NCBI GenBank assembly: GCA_002071485.1
Contig: MWFF01000178.1
Span: forward strand, 1-48,877
DNA length: 48,877 bases
Reading direction: 5' to 3'
Origin: Verrucomicrobia bacterium ADurb.Bin006
GTDB taxonomy: Bacteria > Verrucomicrobiota > Verrucomicrobiia > Limisphaerales > J093
In this document: in pieces, positions 1 through 10,224 of the stretch
How the letters are laid out: each line of letters opens with the position of its first letter
How positions within the stretch are numbered: the stretch's first letter is position 1
The notes under the pieces: generated by a model
Database searches by the model: none
Told to the model about the DNA's origin: nothing
What the model saw: the letters and a program-made list of their open reading frames with translations, nothing else
Made by a program: the position numbers and the translations under genes

Positions 1-1004
<1,004 letters not shown>

Positions 1005-1124
1005 TGAACTAACTTGCTTGACTCTTAACCGAGCTTGCGCTCGGTGTTTTGATTAAAACTAACCTCAAGCGCAGCCTCTTTCGAGACCGCCCATGAGGGG
1101 GCTCTCACTCATCGCACAATTCAA

Positions 1125-1137
1125 TTGTCAAAGAGCA
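1125..1137 (-). promoter_or_regulatory. boxA antitermination site in the rRNA leader
   Basis: On the minus strand the leader contains TGCTCTTTGACAA, one base different from the E. coli rRNA boxA core TGCTCTTTAACAA. It lies about 120 nt upstream of the mature 16S 5' end, where the NusB/NusE-binding boxA of rRNA operons is expected. This supports Nus-factor antitermination of the operon. Confidence 0.75.
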
Positions 1138-1248
1138 TTCCGGCGTTCTCGCCGCAAAAAATTCCGTGTTTAGAGGAGACAAAAACCCGCTCGCCGAATA
1201 TCCTCGCTACATTCGGCGATGCAGCATCTCGCATCTAAAAGCGGACAC

Positions 1249-1315
1249 AAGATACTTCGTTCGCAGTTTGGGTCAACATCTTTTTTGGTTTTTTTTCACA
1301 TTTCTTTTCGCCCAG
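1249..1315 (-). promoter_or_regulatory. Probable rRNA operon promoter with UP-like A-tract
   Basis: On the minus strand TTGACC (1271-1276) and TATCTT (1249-1254) are separated by 16 nt and resemble sigma-70 -35 and -10 boxes. Immediately upstream (1277-1306) are runs of A (AAAAAAAACC, AAAAAAG), the composition expected of an UP element on a strong rRNA promoter. It lies about 110 nt upstream of boxA, with no gene between. The prediction rests on pattern alone. Confidence 0.55.
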
Positions 1316-1619
1316 CCCAAGAATCATGCTTGACAAACCGCAGCCCCTCTACCTCGCCTCTGTCCACCGCGCCTCCGAGCGCCGAGGGCCCATCACGCAC
1401 GATGCCTCCCTGCACCCCACACCATCAAGCTGCTCTCGCCGGCTGCGCCGAATCCGGCCGGCGCTCTTTCTCTGCGCGGTTCGCTCTCTGCTGCAGATTC
1501 CTCTTGCCCACTGGCAGGGGCTGGACACAAATCATGGATCTACATGTACAAGGCATCAACCATCTCTCCTGCGCCATCGAGGGCTGCTCGCCGGTCCTGA
1601 GAGACGTCCCCCCGCACCC

Positions 1620-2072
1620 ATGCGCACCGTCGTCCAACGTGTTGCTTCCGCCTCGGTCACGATCGGAGGAAAGACAACCGCGCAGATCGGTCAGGGCTTG
1701 CTGATCCTGCTGGCCGTCGGATTCGAGGACACCGCCCGCGACGTGGAATGGCTGAGCGGCAAGATCGCACGGCTGCGCGTGTTCAACGACGATGAGGGTC
1801 TGATGAATCGCTCGCTCGGGGATATGGGCGGCGAGGCTCTGGTCGTGAGCCAGTTCACACTCCTGGCGAGCACGAAGAAGGGGAACCGCCCCTCCTACTG
1901 CAACGCGGCCAGGCCTGAGATCGCGATCCCGCTTTATGAGGCGTTCGTCAAGCAGCTCGAAGCGGATCTGGGCAAGCGGGTGGCAACGGGCGAATTCGGC
2001 GCTGACATGAAGGTGGCCCTGGTCAACGATGGCCCCGTCACCGTTATCATCGACACACGACGCAAGGAATGA
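1620..2072 (+). CDS. dtd: D-aminoacyl-tRNA deacylase
   Basis: The 150-residue protein is the normal length for Dtd, which hydrolyses D-aminoacyl-tRNAs (and Gly-tRNA-Ala) in the cytoplasm. It begins MRTVVQRV, as the family does. It carries the SQFTLLAS motif (residues 77-84) and the C-terminal NDGPVTV motif (136-142) with the cross-subunit Gly-Pro pair that excludes L-amino acids. The frame stays open upstream to 1326, but that part looks non-coding and the family always starts at MRT, so the ATG at 1620 was chosen; no clear ribosome binding site precedes it. The lytic transglycosylase gene follows after 6 nt and mnmA overlaps that, so the three are probably co-transcribed. Confidence 0.95.
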   Translation: MRTVVQRVASASVTIGGKTTAQIGQGLLILLAVGFEDTARDVEWLSGKIARLRVFNDDEGLMNRSLGDMGGEALVVSQFTLLASTKKGNRPSYCNAARPEIAIPLYEAFVKQLEADLGKRVATGEFGADMKVALVNDGPVTVIIDTRRKE

Positions 2073-2078
2073 GGGAGC

Positions 2079-2699
2079 ATGCGGGCTAGGTGGTCACGCG
2101 TGAAGACCGGGCTGCACAGGGACAGAACGTTCGCTCTTGGCGGAGCGGCGGTCTGTCTGGTCCTGCTGCTGATCGCATTGCTGGCGTTGTGGCGAAGGGC
2201 CAGCGAACGACTCGATCACAGCCAGGACGCGCCGATCCTCGAGGCAGCCAGGCGCTACAAGCTTGATCCGGCCCTGGTGAAGGCTGTGGTCTGGAGGGAA
2301 AGCCGATTCCATCCGGGCGTGCGGGGGCGAGCGGGCGAGATCGGCCTGATGCAGTTGACCGACGCGGCTGCTCAGGAGTGGGCGGAAACGGTCCGCGCCT
2401 ATCCGTTGCCCGAGGCGCATCTGTATGACCCGCGCACCAACGCTTTTGCGGGGACTTGGTACCTGTGCAAGCTGATCGAGCGTTACCGGAAGACGGACGA
2501 TCCCGTCCCCTACGCGCTGGCGGACTACAATGCGGGACGCGCGAATGTGCTCAAGTGGGCGAGAGAGGCTGCTGCCACGAACAGCGTCGAGTTCGTGTCG
2601 CAGATTGCCTTTCCCAGCACCCGACACTATGTCGAGTCCGTCATCCGCCGATGGCGCTACTATCAGCAGAAGACCGGCTCCGGGCTGTCGACACGATGA
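2079..2699 (+). CDS. Membrane-anchored lytic transglycosylase, SLT domain
   Basis: The 206-residue protein has a basic N-terminus, one hydrophobic segment (about residues 18-38) that should anchor it in the inner membrane, and a soluble lytic transglycosylase domain from about residue 50. The catalytic glutamate is E74 in VWRESRFHP, followed by the GEIGLMQL motif and a later ADYNAG motif, all hallmarks of the Slt70/MltC fold. It should cleave peptidoglycan glycan strands to 1,6-anhydromuropeptides in the periplasm. GAGGGAG lies just before the ATG at 2079. Its stop overlaps the start of mnmA (ATGA). The exact transglycosylase class cannot be told from the sequence. Confidence 0.9.
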   Translation: MRARWSRVKTGLHRDRTFALGGAAVCLVLLLIALLALWRRASERLDHSQDAPILEAARRYKLDPALVKAVVWRESRFHPGVRGRAGEIGLMQLTDAAAQEWAETVRAYPLPEAHLYDPRTNAFAGTWYLCKLIERYRKTDDPVPYALADYNAGRANVLKWAREAAATNSVEFVSQIAFPSTRHYVESVIRRWRYYQQKTGSGLSTR

Positions 2700-3883
2700 C
2701 GTCCGGGCCTTTACACAGTCCGAACGCCTCCCCTACCCTCGGGCGCGTGTCCGACCGGCTCAGCACTCGGGTGGTTGTCGGGATGAGCGGCGGGGTTGAC
2801 TCCTCGACTGCCGCCATTCTGCTCCGAAATGAGGGTTACGCTGTCGTCGGCGTCACGCTCAAGCTCTGGTCGCCCGAGGCGATGCCAGGAGCGCAGGAGC
2901 GCTTCTCACGGCGTTCGGACGCAGCGACTGCTGAGGATGCCCGTGCGGTGTGCGACAGGCTGGGGATTCCATTTCATGTCGTGGATGGCGCAGACGCATT
3001 CCGGCAGCGAATCATCCAATACTTCGCGGACGAGTACAGGGCGGGGCGCACGCCCAATCCGTGCGCGATGTGCAACGCGAGGATCAAGTTCGACCTGCTT
3101 CTCTCCTGCGCACGGCGATTGGGGGCACACCAGATTGCCTTCGGCCACTACGCCCGCGTGGAACGAAACGAGGCCTCGGGCCGTTGGCTGCTCCGTCGAG
3201 GACGGGATTCGCGGCGCGATCAGAGCTACTTCCTGTTTTCCCTGAACCAGGAACAGCTCGCCCACGCCTTGCTGCCGCTGGGCGATCTTCTGAAGTCACA
3301 GACGCGCGAGATCGCGCGTGCGCACCAGGTCGCCGCCGTGGAGAAGGCGGAGAGCATGGAAATCTGCTTCGTGCCCGACAACGACTACGGACGTTTCCTG
3401 CGCGAGGCCAGGCTCGTCGCACCGCACCCAGGGGACATTGTCGACCTGCACGGGCGGGTCTTGGGCCGGCATGAAGGCATCGAGTTCTACACGATTGGCC
3501 AGCGCCGCGGGCTCAGGATCGCAGCGTCCGCCCCCCTCTACGTTGTCGACCTCGACGCCGCTGGCAACCGGGTTGTGGTCGGTGACAGCACATCGCTCGA
3601 ACAGTCCGAGTTCATGATCGAACGGTGCAACTGGATCCCTTTTGAGGCGCCGCCGGCTCAACTCGATGTCATGGCGAAGATTCGCTACAACCATCCTGGC
3701 ACGACCGCCACGGTTGTTGCGCACGCTAATGGAACCGCGCGTGTCCGGCTGGACATCCCGCAGCGCGCGATCACACCCGGGCAGGCGTGCGTGTTCTACC
3801 AGGACGATCTGGTGATCGGCGGCGGCTGGATCGCGCGGGCAGGTTCTCCGAGCCCGGATCGAGGTTCTGGAACACGTGCCTGA
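2696..3883 (+). CDS. mnmA: tRNA 2-thiouridine(34) synthase MnmA
   Basis: MnmA thiolates U34 of tRNA Lys, Glu and Gln using ATP and a persulfide relay. The 395-residue protein has the PP-loop SGGVDSS (residues 31-37) that binds ATP. It keeps the two catalytic cysteines: C126 in NPCAMCNARIKF and C224 in MEICFVPD. The central GHYAR and C-terminal beta-barrel (FYTIGQRRGL, VYFYQDD-like end) complete the family pattern. The start at 2696 overlaps the transglycosylase stop in an ATGA and gives a leader of about 24 residues before the PP-loop strand, slightly longer than usual; no better start lies between. A longer frame upstream overlaps the transglycosylase and is rejected. Confidence 0.96.
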   Translation: MTSGPLHSPNASPTLGRVSDRLSTRVVVGMSGGVDSSTAAILLRNEGYAVVGVTLKLWSPEAMPGAQERFSRRSDAATAEDARAVCDRLGIPFHVVDGADAFRQRIIQYFADEYRAGRTPNPCAMCNARIKFDLLLSCARRLGAHQIAFGHYARVERNEASGRWLLRRGRDSRRDQSYFLFSLNQEQLAHALLPLGDLLKSQTREIARAHQVAAVEKAESMEICFVPDNDYGRFLREARLVAPHPGDIVDLHGRVLGRHEGIEFYTIGQRRGLRIAASAPLYVVDLDAAGNRVVVGDSTSLEQSEFMIERCNWIPFEAPPAQLDVMAKIRYNHPGTTATVVAHANGTARVRLDIPQRAITPGQACVFYQDDLVIGGGWIARAGSPSPDRGSGTRA

Positions 3884-3992
3884 AGCCCTTCGCATCCGGG
3901 GGATGGTGAAATGCAAAAGCCTGTTCCAACCGGCTGCCCGCCCAAGTTCTTATACGGTTACGGTTCCTCGCGAAGCGTGTGAAATAACCGAG

Positions 3993-5375
3993 CTAGGCCC
4001 ACTCCCATCCTTGGCGGACGGGACGCATCTTCAGGCGCGCATTCGCGTCATTGTCGTCGACAAACTGTTCCTTTGCCGGGTCCCAATTCAGCGGACGGTC
4101 GACGCGCGTGGCGATGTCGCTGAGATGGCAGAGGATGTCGGCCTGGACTGAGTCCTCGATTGGGCTGACGGCGGGCTGACGGCTTTTGATCGAGTCGAGG
4201 AAGTTGCGGACGTGATTGCTGCTCTGGACGAGTCGGCGGTCATTCGGACCGAATGTCGTTTCGACGAGGTCCTCGGGCGATGTGCGAATGGCCCCGCGAT
4301 CGACAAGCACCCAGCCGTCGGTCCCTTCGAAAGCCGTGCCGTGATCGATGGCGCGTCCGAATTTCTGCTCCCACGGTCTCAGGTCGTTCATGGGCGTGAC
4401 CGGCTCGTAGTTGTTGCGCGTGCCGCGGTAGATCATGCGCACACCATCGGCAAACTTGAACCGGACATCCCAGGCCACCGACGTGTTGCAGGCCCCCTCT
4501 GTCGGAATCACGCCCTTGCCCTCGACACCCACCTTCCCGCGCATCATGGCCGGGTGTCCCCAGTAGGCGATGTCCAACGGGTGCACTCCCCAGCCGGCAA
4601 TGAATCCCAGGGCGTAGTCATAGTTGAACCACCAGGTCTTCCACGTGTCCGCGGGATCGCCGTCAAAGGCCTTGCCGTCCGTGTACGGCATTGCCCGCGC
4701 CGGTCCAAGCCACTGCGGATAGTCGAGGTCTGCGGGGGGCGGAACGGGTCTGGTCGATCCACCGGGGCGGCTGGCAGAGGCCCAGACCGAGATCTCTTTG
4801 AGCGATCCGATGCGGCCGTTGAGGACCAATTCGCAGGCGAGGCGGAATTGGCTGCCGGACCGCTGCTGGGTGCCGAATTGAAAGATGCGTTTGGTCAGGC
4901 CACAGACCGCACGCAGCCGTTGATCCTCCTCGACGGAGAGGCCGAGCGGTTTCTCGACGTACATGTCCTTGTTCGCGCGCGCGGCGGCCACGGCAATCGG
5001 CACATGCCAGTGATCGGGCGTGGCAATCAGGACGGCGTCAATGTCTGACCGACGCAGCAACTCACGGTAATCGTGATGCTTGGCGCACGCCTGGTCCTTG
5101 TAGTGGCCGCTGACCATCTGAAGCGCGGCGTCGAGATTGCGTTTCGCGACGTCGCACAGGGCGATCACGCGACAGTCCGGTTGCGACAGAAAATTGCTCA
5201 TCACGCCCCTGCCCTGCGGCCCAACGCCGATGCATCCGACCTGGATGCGGCTGTTGGGGGAAGGCTGGCCCTGGCCCAGGACAGAGGCCGGGACCAGGTG
5301 CGGCAGGGTCGCTGCGGCAAACGTGAACGTGAGATTGGCGCGGAGAAAACCGCGGCGGGTCAACGGGGTGTTCAT
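3993..5375 (-). CDS. Tat-exported Gfo/Idh/MocA family oxidoreductase
   Basis: This 460-residue protein begins MNTPLTRRGFLRAN, a twin-arginine signal with a following hydrophobic stretch that ends near residue 35. A Rossmann NAD(P)-binding domain follows (GCIGVGPQGRG), then the family EKP motif (VEKPLGLS) and the C-terminal GFO/IDH/MocA alpha/beta domain. Such proteins reversibly oxidise sugars or cyclitols. Export of a cofactor-dependent enzyme through Tat, which carries folded proteins, fits the pattern common in Verrucomicrobia and Planctomycetes. The ATG at 5375 was chosen because it opens the Tat signal; 12 upstream codons are discarded. It stands alone, convergent with mnmA. The substrate is unknown. 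Confidence 0.88.
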   Translation of the reverse strand: MNTPLTRRGFLRANLTFTFAAATLPHLVPASVLGQGQPSPNSRIQVGCIGVGPQGRGVMSNFLSQPDCRVIALCDVAKRNLDAALQMVSGHYKDQACAKHHDYRELLRRSDIDAVLIATPDHWHVPIAVAAARANKDMYVEKPLGLSVEEDQRLRAVCGLTKRIFQFGTQQRSGSQFRLACELVLNGRIGSLKEISVWASASRPGGSTRPVPPPADLDYPQWLGPARAMPYTDGKAFDGDPADTWKTWWFNYDYALGFIAGWGVHPLDIAYWGHPAMMRGKVGVEGKGVIPTEGACNTSVAWDVRFKFADGVRMIYRGTRNNYEPVTPMNDLRPWEQKFGRAIDHGTAFEGTDGWVLVDRGAIRTSPEDLVETTFGPNDRRLVQSSNHVRNFLDSIKSRQPAVSPIEDSVQADILCHLSDIATRVDRPLNWDPAKEQFVDDNDANARLKMRPVRQGWEWA

Positions 5376-5495
5376 GCCCCGAATAGGACAGTCTTCGGCC
5401 AATCTGCGCAAGCAACTAATGATGGGGCGCCGAGCCTGACACGCTGCGGCTTGCCGCCTGGCTGAAGATTCGGACCGGATGCGAGGCGTGCCTCG

Positions 5496-5891
5496 TTACC
5501 GCTTGCTGTATTGGAAGCGCTTGCGGGCGCCGGGCTGGCCGTACTTCTTGCGCTCGCGCATGCGCGGGTCGCGGGTCAGGAGCCCCTGAGCTTTGAGGAT
5601 CGGGCGAAAAGCGCTGTCGGCCTTGAGCAGGGCGCGGGAGATGCCGTGGCGAACGGCGCCGGCCTGGCCGTTGGGACCGCCGCCGATGACATTGACACGG
5701 ACGTCGAACTTGGCGGTCGATTCGGTTGCCAGCAGTGGCTGCATGACGAATGCCCTGTGGGTCTCGACAACAAAATACTTCTCGAAGGTCCGCCCGTTGA
5801 CGGTGATCTTGCCTGTGCCGGGGGCGAGACGAACTCGAGCTACAGCGGTCTTGCGGCGGCCTGTGCCGAGAAATTCGGTAACCTCACTCAT
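5496..5891 (-). CDS. rpsI: 30S ribosomal protein S9
   Basis: The 131-residue protein matches S9 throughout: [14 protein letters not shown] near the start, the [20 protein letters not shown] core and the basic tail ending [17 protein letters not shown], whose terminal Lys-Arg reaches toward the P-site tRNA. It lies 7 nt downstream of rplM, in the conserved L13-S9 operon order found in most bacteria. Confidence 0.98.
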   Translation of the reverse strand: MSEVTEFLGTGRRKTAVARVRLAPGTGKITVNGRTFEKYFVVETHRAFVMQPLLATESTAKFDVRVNVIGGGPNGQAGAVRHGISRALLKADSAFRPILKAQGLLTRDPRMRERKKYGQPGARKRFQYSKR

Positions 5892-5898
5892 AATGCGT

Positions 5899-6333
5899 TC
5901 AGTTATTGATGGTCATCGGGGCGGGTTGTTGGGCGGCGTGCGGATGTTGGTTGCCCTTGTAGACCTTCAACTTGGTGAGCAGGACGGCACCCAGCCGGTT
6001 CTTGGGGATCATCCCCTTGACGGCGTGCAGGATGAGGCGCTCGGGGTACCGGGCGCGGACTTGGGCGACCGTCTGGCGCTTCTCGCCGCCCTTCCAGCCC
6101 GAGTACGACATGTACTCTTTGTCGGTCTCTTTCTTGCCGGTCAGCACCACCTTTTCGGCGTTGATCACGACGACGAAGTCACCGGCATCGAGATGGGGTG
6201 TGTAGATGGGCTTATTCTTGCCGCGCAAGACGTTGGCCACCTCGACGGCGAGGCGCCCCAACACCTTGCCCTCGGCATCAACCACGTGCCACTTGCGGGC
6301 GTCCAGATTCACTTTCGGCAAATACGTCTTCAT
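5899..6333 (-). CDS. rplM: 50S ribosomal protein L13
   Basis: The 144-residue protein is a clear L13: [15 protein letters not shown] near the N-terminus, [28 protein letters not shown] and the [11 protein letters not shown] motif. It is the first gene of the rplM-rpsI operon, transcribed leftward from the 6334-6444 gap that it shares with the divergent beta-propeller gene. The C-terminal tail is a few residues longer and rich in His, Gln and Pro. No convincing promoter was identified. Confidence 0.98.
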   Translation of the reverse strand: MKTYLPKVNLDARKWHVVDAEGKVLGRLAVEVANVLRGKNKPIYTPHLDAGDFVVVINAEKVVLTGKKETDKEYMSYSGWKGGEKRQTVAQVRARYPERLILHAVKGMIPKNRLGAVLLTKLKVYKGNQHPHAAQQPAPMTINN

Positions 6334-6444
6334 GAAGCCTTCGGATCAAAGGGCGTGGAGGCTAGCAAACGAACCGGCCAAGTCAACTGCCATTTGCGGC
6401 ATTTCGTTTGCCAACCCCGGCCCCCGACAATACTGTCGCGCTGA

Positions 6445-7560
6445 ATGAATGCCGCGTTTCTTGCCGCAGCGATCGCCTTGACCCCGGCCTCTTCCGCCGC
6501 AGGCGCCACCAACGATTGGCCAATGTACCGGGGCGGTCCCGCCCTGCTGGGCGTCTCCCAGGGCTCGTTGCCGGACGCCCTTGCCCGCCGTTGGCAGTTC
6601 AAGACTGAAGGCCCGGTGAAATCGTCCGCGGCAATCGTGGGTGGACGGGTCTATGTGGGATCGGATGACGGTCACCTCTACAGCCTCGATCTGGCAACGG
6701 GCCGGAAGGTCTGGTCGTTCAAAACCGACGGGCCTGTCGAATCGTCACCGCTGGTTCACGAAGACCGGGTCTTCTTCGGCTCGAGCGACAACTCCCTTTA
6801 CGCGGTCGGGGCGCGGGACGGGCGTTTGGCTTGGAAGTACGAGACCGAGGACCGCATTCTGGGCGCGCCAAACTGGGTCAAAGCCCCGACCGGCCAGGGG
6901 GTGTGGATCCTGGCAGGCAGCTACGACTTCAAACTCCACTGCGTCGATGGAGCCACGGGCAAAAGCAACTGGGTGTACGAAACCGGCAACTACATCAACG
7001 GTTCACCCGCCGTCGCCGCCGGGCAGACGGTCTTCGGCGGATGCGACGCCATTCTGCACGTGATTGGGTTGACAAAGGGAGAGCAGGTCAAGGGAGTCGA
7101 GGCCGGGGCTTACATCGCGGGGTCCGTCGCGCTGGAGGGCGCCCGCGCCTATTTCGGACATTACAACAATGAGTTTCTCTGCGTTGACATCGAAAAGGGC
7201 GAGAGGGTCTGGACCTATCGCGATCGCAACTTCCCCTACTTCGCCTCGCCCGCGGTCACCGAGGACAAGGTGGTGTTTGGCGGGCGCGACAAGCGTCTGC
7301 ATTGCGTCTCGAAATCGGAGGGCAAACCGCTCTGGACATTCGCGACTCGGGGCAAAGTCGACAGCTCGCCTGCCGTGGCTGGACACAAGGTGGTTGTGGG
7401 CTCGGATGACGGAAGGTTGTACATCGTCTCGATCGCGGAAGGCAAGGAATTGTGGCACTACGAAATCGGCCAGGCGATCACCGCTTCGCCGGCCGTCGCG
7501 GGCGGCCTGGTCGTGGTCGGCAGCGAAGACGGCAACGTCTACTGCTTCGGGGCGCAATAG
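6445..7560 (+). CDS. Exported PQQ-like beta-propeller protein
   Basis: The 371-residue protein has a short signal peptide (cleavage likely after the SSAAGA region, about residue 20) and then at least seven tandem blades of the PQQ/YncE type. Each has a recognisable GxVYVGSDDGxLY strand followed by DLATGRKVW. These repeats start with the DWPMYRGG motif common in exported verrucomicrobial and planctomycetal propellers. Such proteins are usually scaffolds or binding proteins, and no enzymatic residues can be assigned. The ATG at 6445 opens directly into the signal peptide. It is divergent from rplM. A second, larger propeller of related type lies at 22700-23992. Confidence 0.85.
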   Translation: MNAAFLAAAIALTPASSAAGATNDWPMYRGGPALLGVSQGSLPDALARRWQFKTEGPVKSSAAIVGGRVYVGSDDGHLYSLDLATGRKVWSFKTDGPVESSPLVHEDRVFFGSSDNSLYAVGARDGRLAWKYETEDRILGAPNWVKAPTGQGVWILAGSYDFKLHCVDGATGKSNWVYETGNYINGSPAVAAGQTVFGGCDAILHVIGLTKGEQVKGVEAGAYIAGSVALEGARAYFGHYNNEFLCVDIEKGERVWTYRDRNFPYFASPAVTEDKVVFGGRDKRLHCVSKSEGKPLWTFATRGKVDSSPAVAGHKVVVGSDDGRLYIVSIAEGKELWHYEIGQAITASPAVAGGLVVVGSEDGNVYCFGAQ

Positions 7561-7775
7561 CCAATCGCAAGTTCCTCGGAACCATCGGCCCCACGTCGAT
7601 CGTTGTGGGATCGGGAGTGCCCCTGCAGAAACTCGAGACCATTTGCCAGGGCCTCCGCCACGATCGGGATGGGGATGGGCGAGTTGGCCAGGCGGAGCGG
7701 CCCGTTGGTGATCAGCCAGTCAAAGGAAAGGAATTGCACCGGCCAGCCGGCGATGACGATGTACTCGACTTCCAT
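7539..7775 (-). CDS. Small hypothetical protein downstream of cydB
   Basis: This 78-residue frame begins 38 nt after the cydB stop on the same strand, and its 3' end overlaps the convergent beta-propeller gene by 22 nt. The first half is hydrophobic and acidic (MEVEYIVIAGW) without a clean transmembrane helix; the last 25 residues look non-coding. It does not resemble CydX or CydY, the small bd-oxidase subunits, which are shorter and carry one helix. No ribosome binding site is obvious. It is listed because the gap is otherwise empty, and it may not be a gene. Confidence 0.25.
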   Translation of the reverse strand: MEVEYIVIAGWPVQFLSFDWLITNGPLRLANSPIPIPIVAEALANGLEFLQGHSRSHNDRRGADGSEELAIGYCAPKQ

Positions 7776-7813
7776 CCAGCCGCCGGGGCGGATTCAATGC
7801 GCTTCGCGGCTCG

Positions 7814-8848
7814 CTAATAGCTCATCCGGTCGAGCTTCACCTTGCCTCGGAATATCCAGTAAATGCTGACGGTATAGGCCAGGACGGCCGGCACACCGAT
7901 GATCGCGATGGTCAGCATGATGCCCAGGGTCTTGGGCGACGACGACGCGTTGTAGGCCGTCAGGCTTCGGATCGGGTCCGGATTGCTCGGGACCAGGTTC
8001 GGAAACAGTCCCAGGCCGAACAGCATCATCAATGCAATCATGGCGCAACCCGACGATAGAAAGGCCCGGAAATCGCGTCCGTGGTGAATCTCGCGCGGGA
8101 TGTTGGCGATGGCGAGCACGTTGGCCAGGGCGATGGTGAACAGCCAGGGATTGGCACGCATCCGGGCCGCCATGTGCGGCGCATACAGCAGTGTGGCCAT
8201 CGTCGTCACCGCGTAGCAAAGAATGAAGAAAATCATGGTGGGCCGCACCCATTGTCGCGCCTGCGCCTGCAGATCCCCTTCGGTCTTCATCACCACGTAG
8301 ATCGCGCCGTGCATCATGAACAACGCCACCGCAGTCACTCCGACCAGGAGCGCGTAGGGATGGAGCAGGCCGAGGAACGTGCCGGCGAACTCGCCCCGCT
8401 CATCGAGCGGCATCCCCCAGGCGATGTTGCCCATCGCCACCCCAAGCAGGAAGCTGGAAAGCACGCTGCCCGCCGCAAAGCCCACATCCCACATCCGCCG
8501 CCACCACGCCATCGGCTGCTTGCTGCGAAACTCGATGGCGACCGCCCTAAAAATCAGCGCCACCAGCAACAGGATCAATGCAAGATAAAATCCGCTGAAC
8601 ACGGTCGCATAGACCACCGGAAACGCCGCGAACAACGCCCCGCCCCCCGTCACAAGCCACACCTCGTTGCCGTCCCAGACCGGCCCGATCGAGTTGAGCA
8701 TGAGCCGCCGATGCGGATCGGTGCGCGTGAAGAGGTGCAGCGCGCCCACCCCCAGATCGAAGCCATCGAGCAATGCGTACCCGGTGAACAACACGCCCAC
8801 CAGGACAAACCACACCAGATTGAGATCCAGCCAGTCCGGGAAGTTCAT
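7814..8848 (-). CDS. cydB: Cytochrome bd ubiquinol oxidase subunit II
   Basis: The 344-residue polytopic protein matches CydB: the N-terminal helix with GYALLDGFDLGVG, the IGPVWDGNEVWL motif, and FRAVAIEFR, then further helices to a short cytoplasmic tail. With CydA it forms the quinol-oxidising, oxygen-reducing bd oxidase of the inner membrane, which has high oxygen affinity and does not pump protons. Its ATG at 8848 overlaps the cydA stop (8845-8847) by an ATGA, indicating translational coupling. The frame stays open far upstream inside cydA but that part is a shadow. Confidence 0.96.
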   Translation of the reverse strand: MNFPDWLDLNLVWFVLVGVLFTGYALLDGFDLGVGALHLFTRTDPHRRLMLNSIGPVWDGNEVWLVTGGGALFAAFPVVYATVFSGFYLALILLLVALIFRAVAIEFRSKQPMAWWRRMWDVGFAAGSVLSSFLLGVAMGNIAWGMPLDERGEFAGTFLGLLHPYALLVGVTAVALFMMHGAIYVVMKTEGDLQAQARQWVRPTMIFFILCYAVTTMATLLYAPHMAARMRANPWLFTIALANVLAIANIPREIHHGRDFRAFLSSGCAMIALMMLFGLGLFPNLVPSNPDPIRSLTAYNASSSPKTLGIMLTIAIIGVPAVLAYTVSIYWIFRGKVKLDRMSY

Positions 8849-10224
8849 AGGTCGGCCCTCCCCCCGGACGCCAGCTTGCCCCCGGGCTTCATGTCCGACG
8901 GGTCCGGCCCATGCCGGATCTTCTCGTTCAACAGGTGCACGAACACGGCAAAGAGAAGGAGGTAAACGAGCGTGAACAGAATCAGCGAGGTCAGCACGGC
9001 ATCGGCCTTGACCACGGCCGACAGGCCGTCCGAAGTCCGCAGCAGGCCGTAGACAACCCAAGGCTGCCGCCCCATCTCCGCCGCAAACCATCCGGTCTGA
9101 TTCGCAATCTGCGGCCCCAGAACCGAGAAGACCATAATCCACAGCAGCCAGCGGGATCGCGACAAGGCCCCCCGCCAGCACAGGAACGAACCGGCCAGCG
9201 CCACGGCCATCAGAGCCATCCCGACTCCGACCATGAGATGATAGAACTGGAAAGTGAGATTCACGCGCGGACGATCCTCCGGCGGGAATTCCCGCAGTCC
9301 CTTCGCCGTCGATCCGGCCTTCCCCAGCATCGTCCTGCTCACAGCGCGCGGAACTGCAAGGCCTCGGACGGTTTCGGACGCCTCATCCACCCACCCGAAC
9401 GCGTAAATTGGCAGTTCCCCCGTCTCGTAATGCCCCTCGAACGCTGCCATTTTCACCGGCTGGTTCCTGATCACACCCAGCGCGCTCTGGTGCCCGGTGA
9501 CGATCTGGAGGATCGAAGCCACGACAGCCGCGCCCAAGCCGACTTTCATCGAGGCTTTCGCAAACTCCTCGTGCTTTCGCCGCAACAGGTAGAAGGCGCT
9601 CACGCTGATGATCAGAAAAGCCCCCGCCTGCCACGCCCCGCACACCACGTGACTCAGCCGTTCCATCGACGACGGATTGAACACCATGGCCCAGAAATCG
9701 GTGATAACCGCCCGCGGCCCCAGCGCCGTCTGCTCGATCATGTAACCCGCCGGCGTCTGCTGCCACGAGTTGGCCACGACGATCCAGACGGCGCTGAAAT
9801 GCGCCCCGAGACACACCATGCAGGTTGCAAAAAAATGCATGCCGCGGCTGACTTTGTCCCAGCCGAACAGAAGAACCGCCAGAAACCCGGACTCGAGAAA
9901 GAACGCGAAAATGCCCTCCGCCGCCAACGCGCTCCCGAACACGTCGCCCACATAGCGCGAGTAGGTGGCCCAGTTCGTGCCGAACTCGAATTCGAGCACA
10001 ATGCCCGTCGCCACGCCGATTGCGAACGTCAGCGCAAACACCTTCGTCCAGAACCTCGCCATCTGGTGGTAGATCGGTCGTCCGGTCTTGAGCCAAAGTC
10101 CTTCGATCACCACCAGCCCCACGCCCAATCCAATGCTCAGCGGCGGATAGAGGTAGTGAAATCCCGCCGTAAGGGCGAACTGCAGGCGCGACAGCGACAG
10201 CACATCCATGACTCCGGCATGCAT
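8845..10224 (-). CDS. cydA: Cytochrome bd ubiquinol oxidase subunit I
   Basis: The roughly 459-residue protein has the CydA signature: [20 protein letters not shown] with the heme b595 ligand His near residue 23, and the [13 protein letters not shown] motif late in the protein. The quinol-binding Q loop (about [12 protein letters not shown]) is short, so this belongs to the short-Q-loop class. Candidate starts are ATG 10224 and ATG 10209; the latter has GGAG only 2 nt before it, so 10224 is used with some doubt. It is the first gene of cydAB. Three 12-bp repeats lie about 185 nt upstream. Confidence 0.95.
   Translation of the reverse strand: MHAGVMDVLSLSRLQFALTAGFHYLYPPLSIGLGVGLVVIEGLWLKTGRPIYHQMARFWTKVFALTFAIGVATGIVLEFEFGTNWATYSRYVGDVFGSALAAEGIFAFFLESGFLAVLLFGWDKVSRGMHFFATCMVCLGAHFSAVWIVVANSWQQTPAGYMIEQTALGPRAVITDFWAMVFNPSSMERLSHVVCGAWQAGAFLIISVSAFYLLRRKHEEFAKASMKVGLGAAVVASILQIVTGHQSALGVIRNQPVKMAAFEGHYETGELPIYAFGWVDEASETVRGLAVPRAVSRTMLGKAGSTAKGLREFPPEDRPRVNLTFQFYHLMVGVGMALMAVALAGSFLCWRGALSRSRWLLWIMVFSVLGPQIANQTGWFAAEMGRQPWVVYGLLRTSDGLSAVVKADAVLTSLILFTLVYLLLFAVFVHLLNEKIRHGPDPSDMKPGGKLASGGRADL

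Noticed and set aside
1326..1619. Long plus-strand frame continuing upstream of dtd
   Set aside because: The product is Arg/Ser/Pro-rich and unlike any family; Dtd proteins start at MRTVVQRV, and the region holds the rRNA promoter on the other strand.
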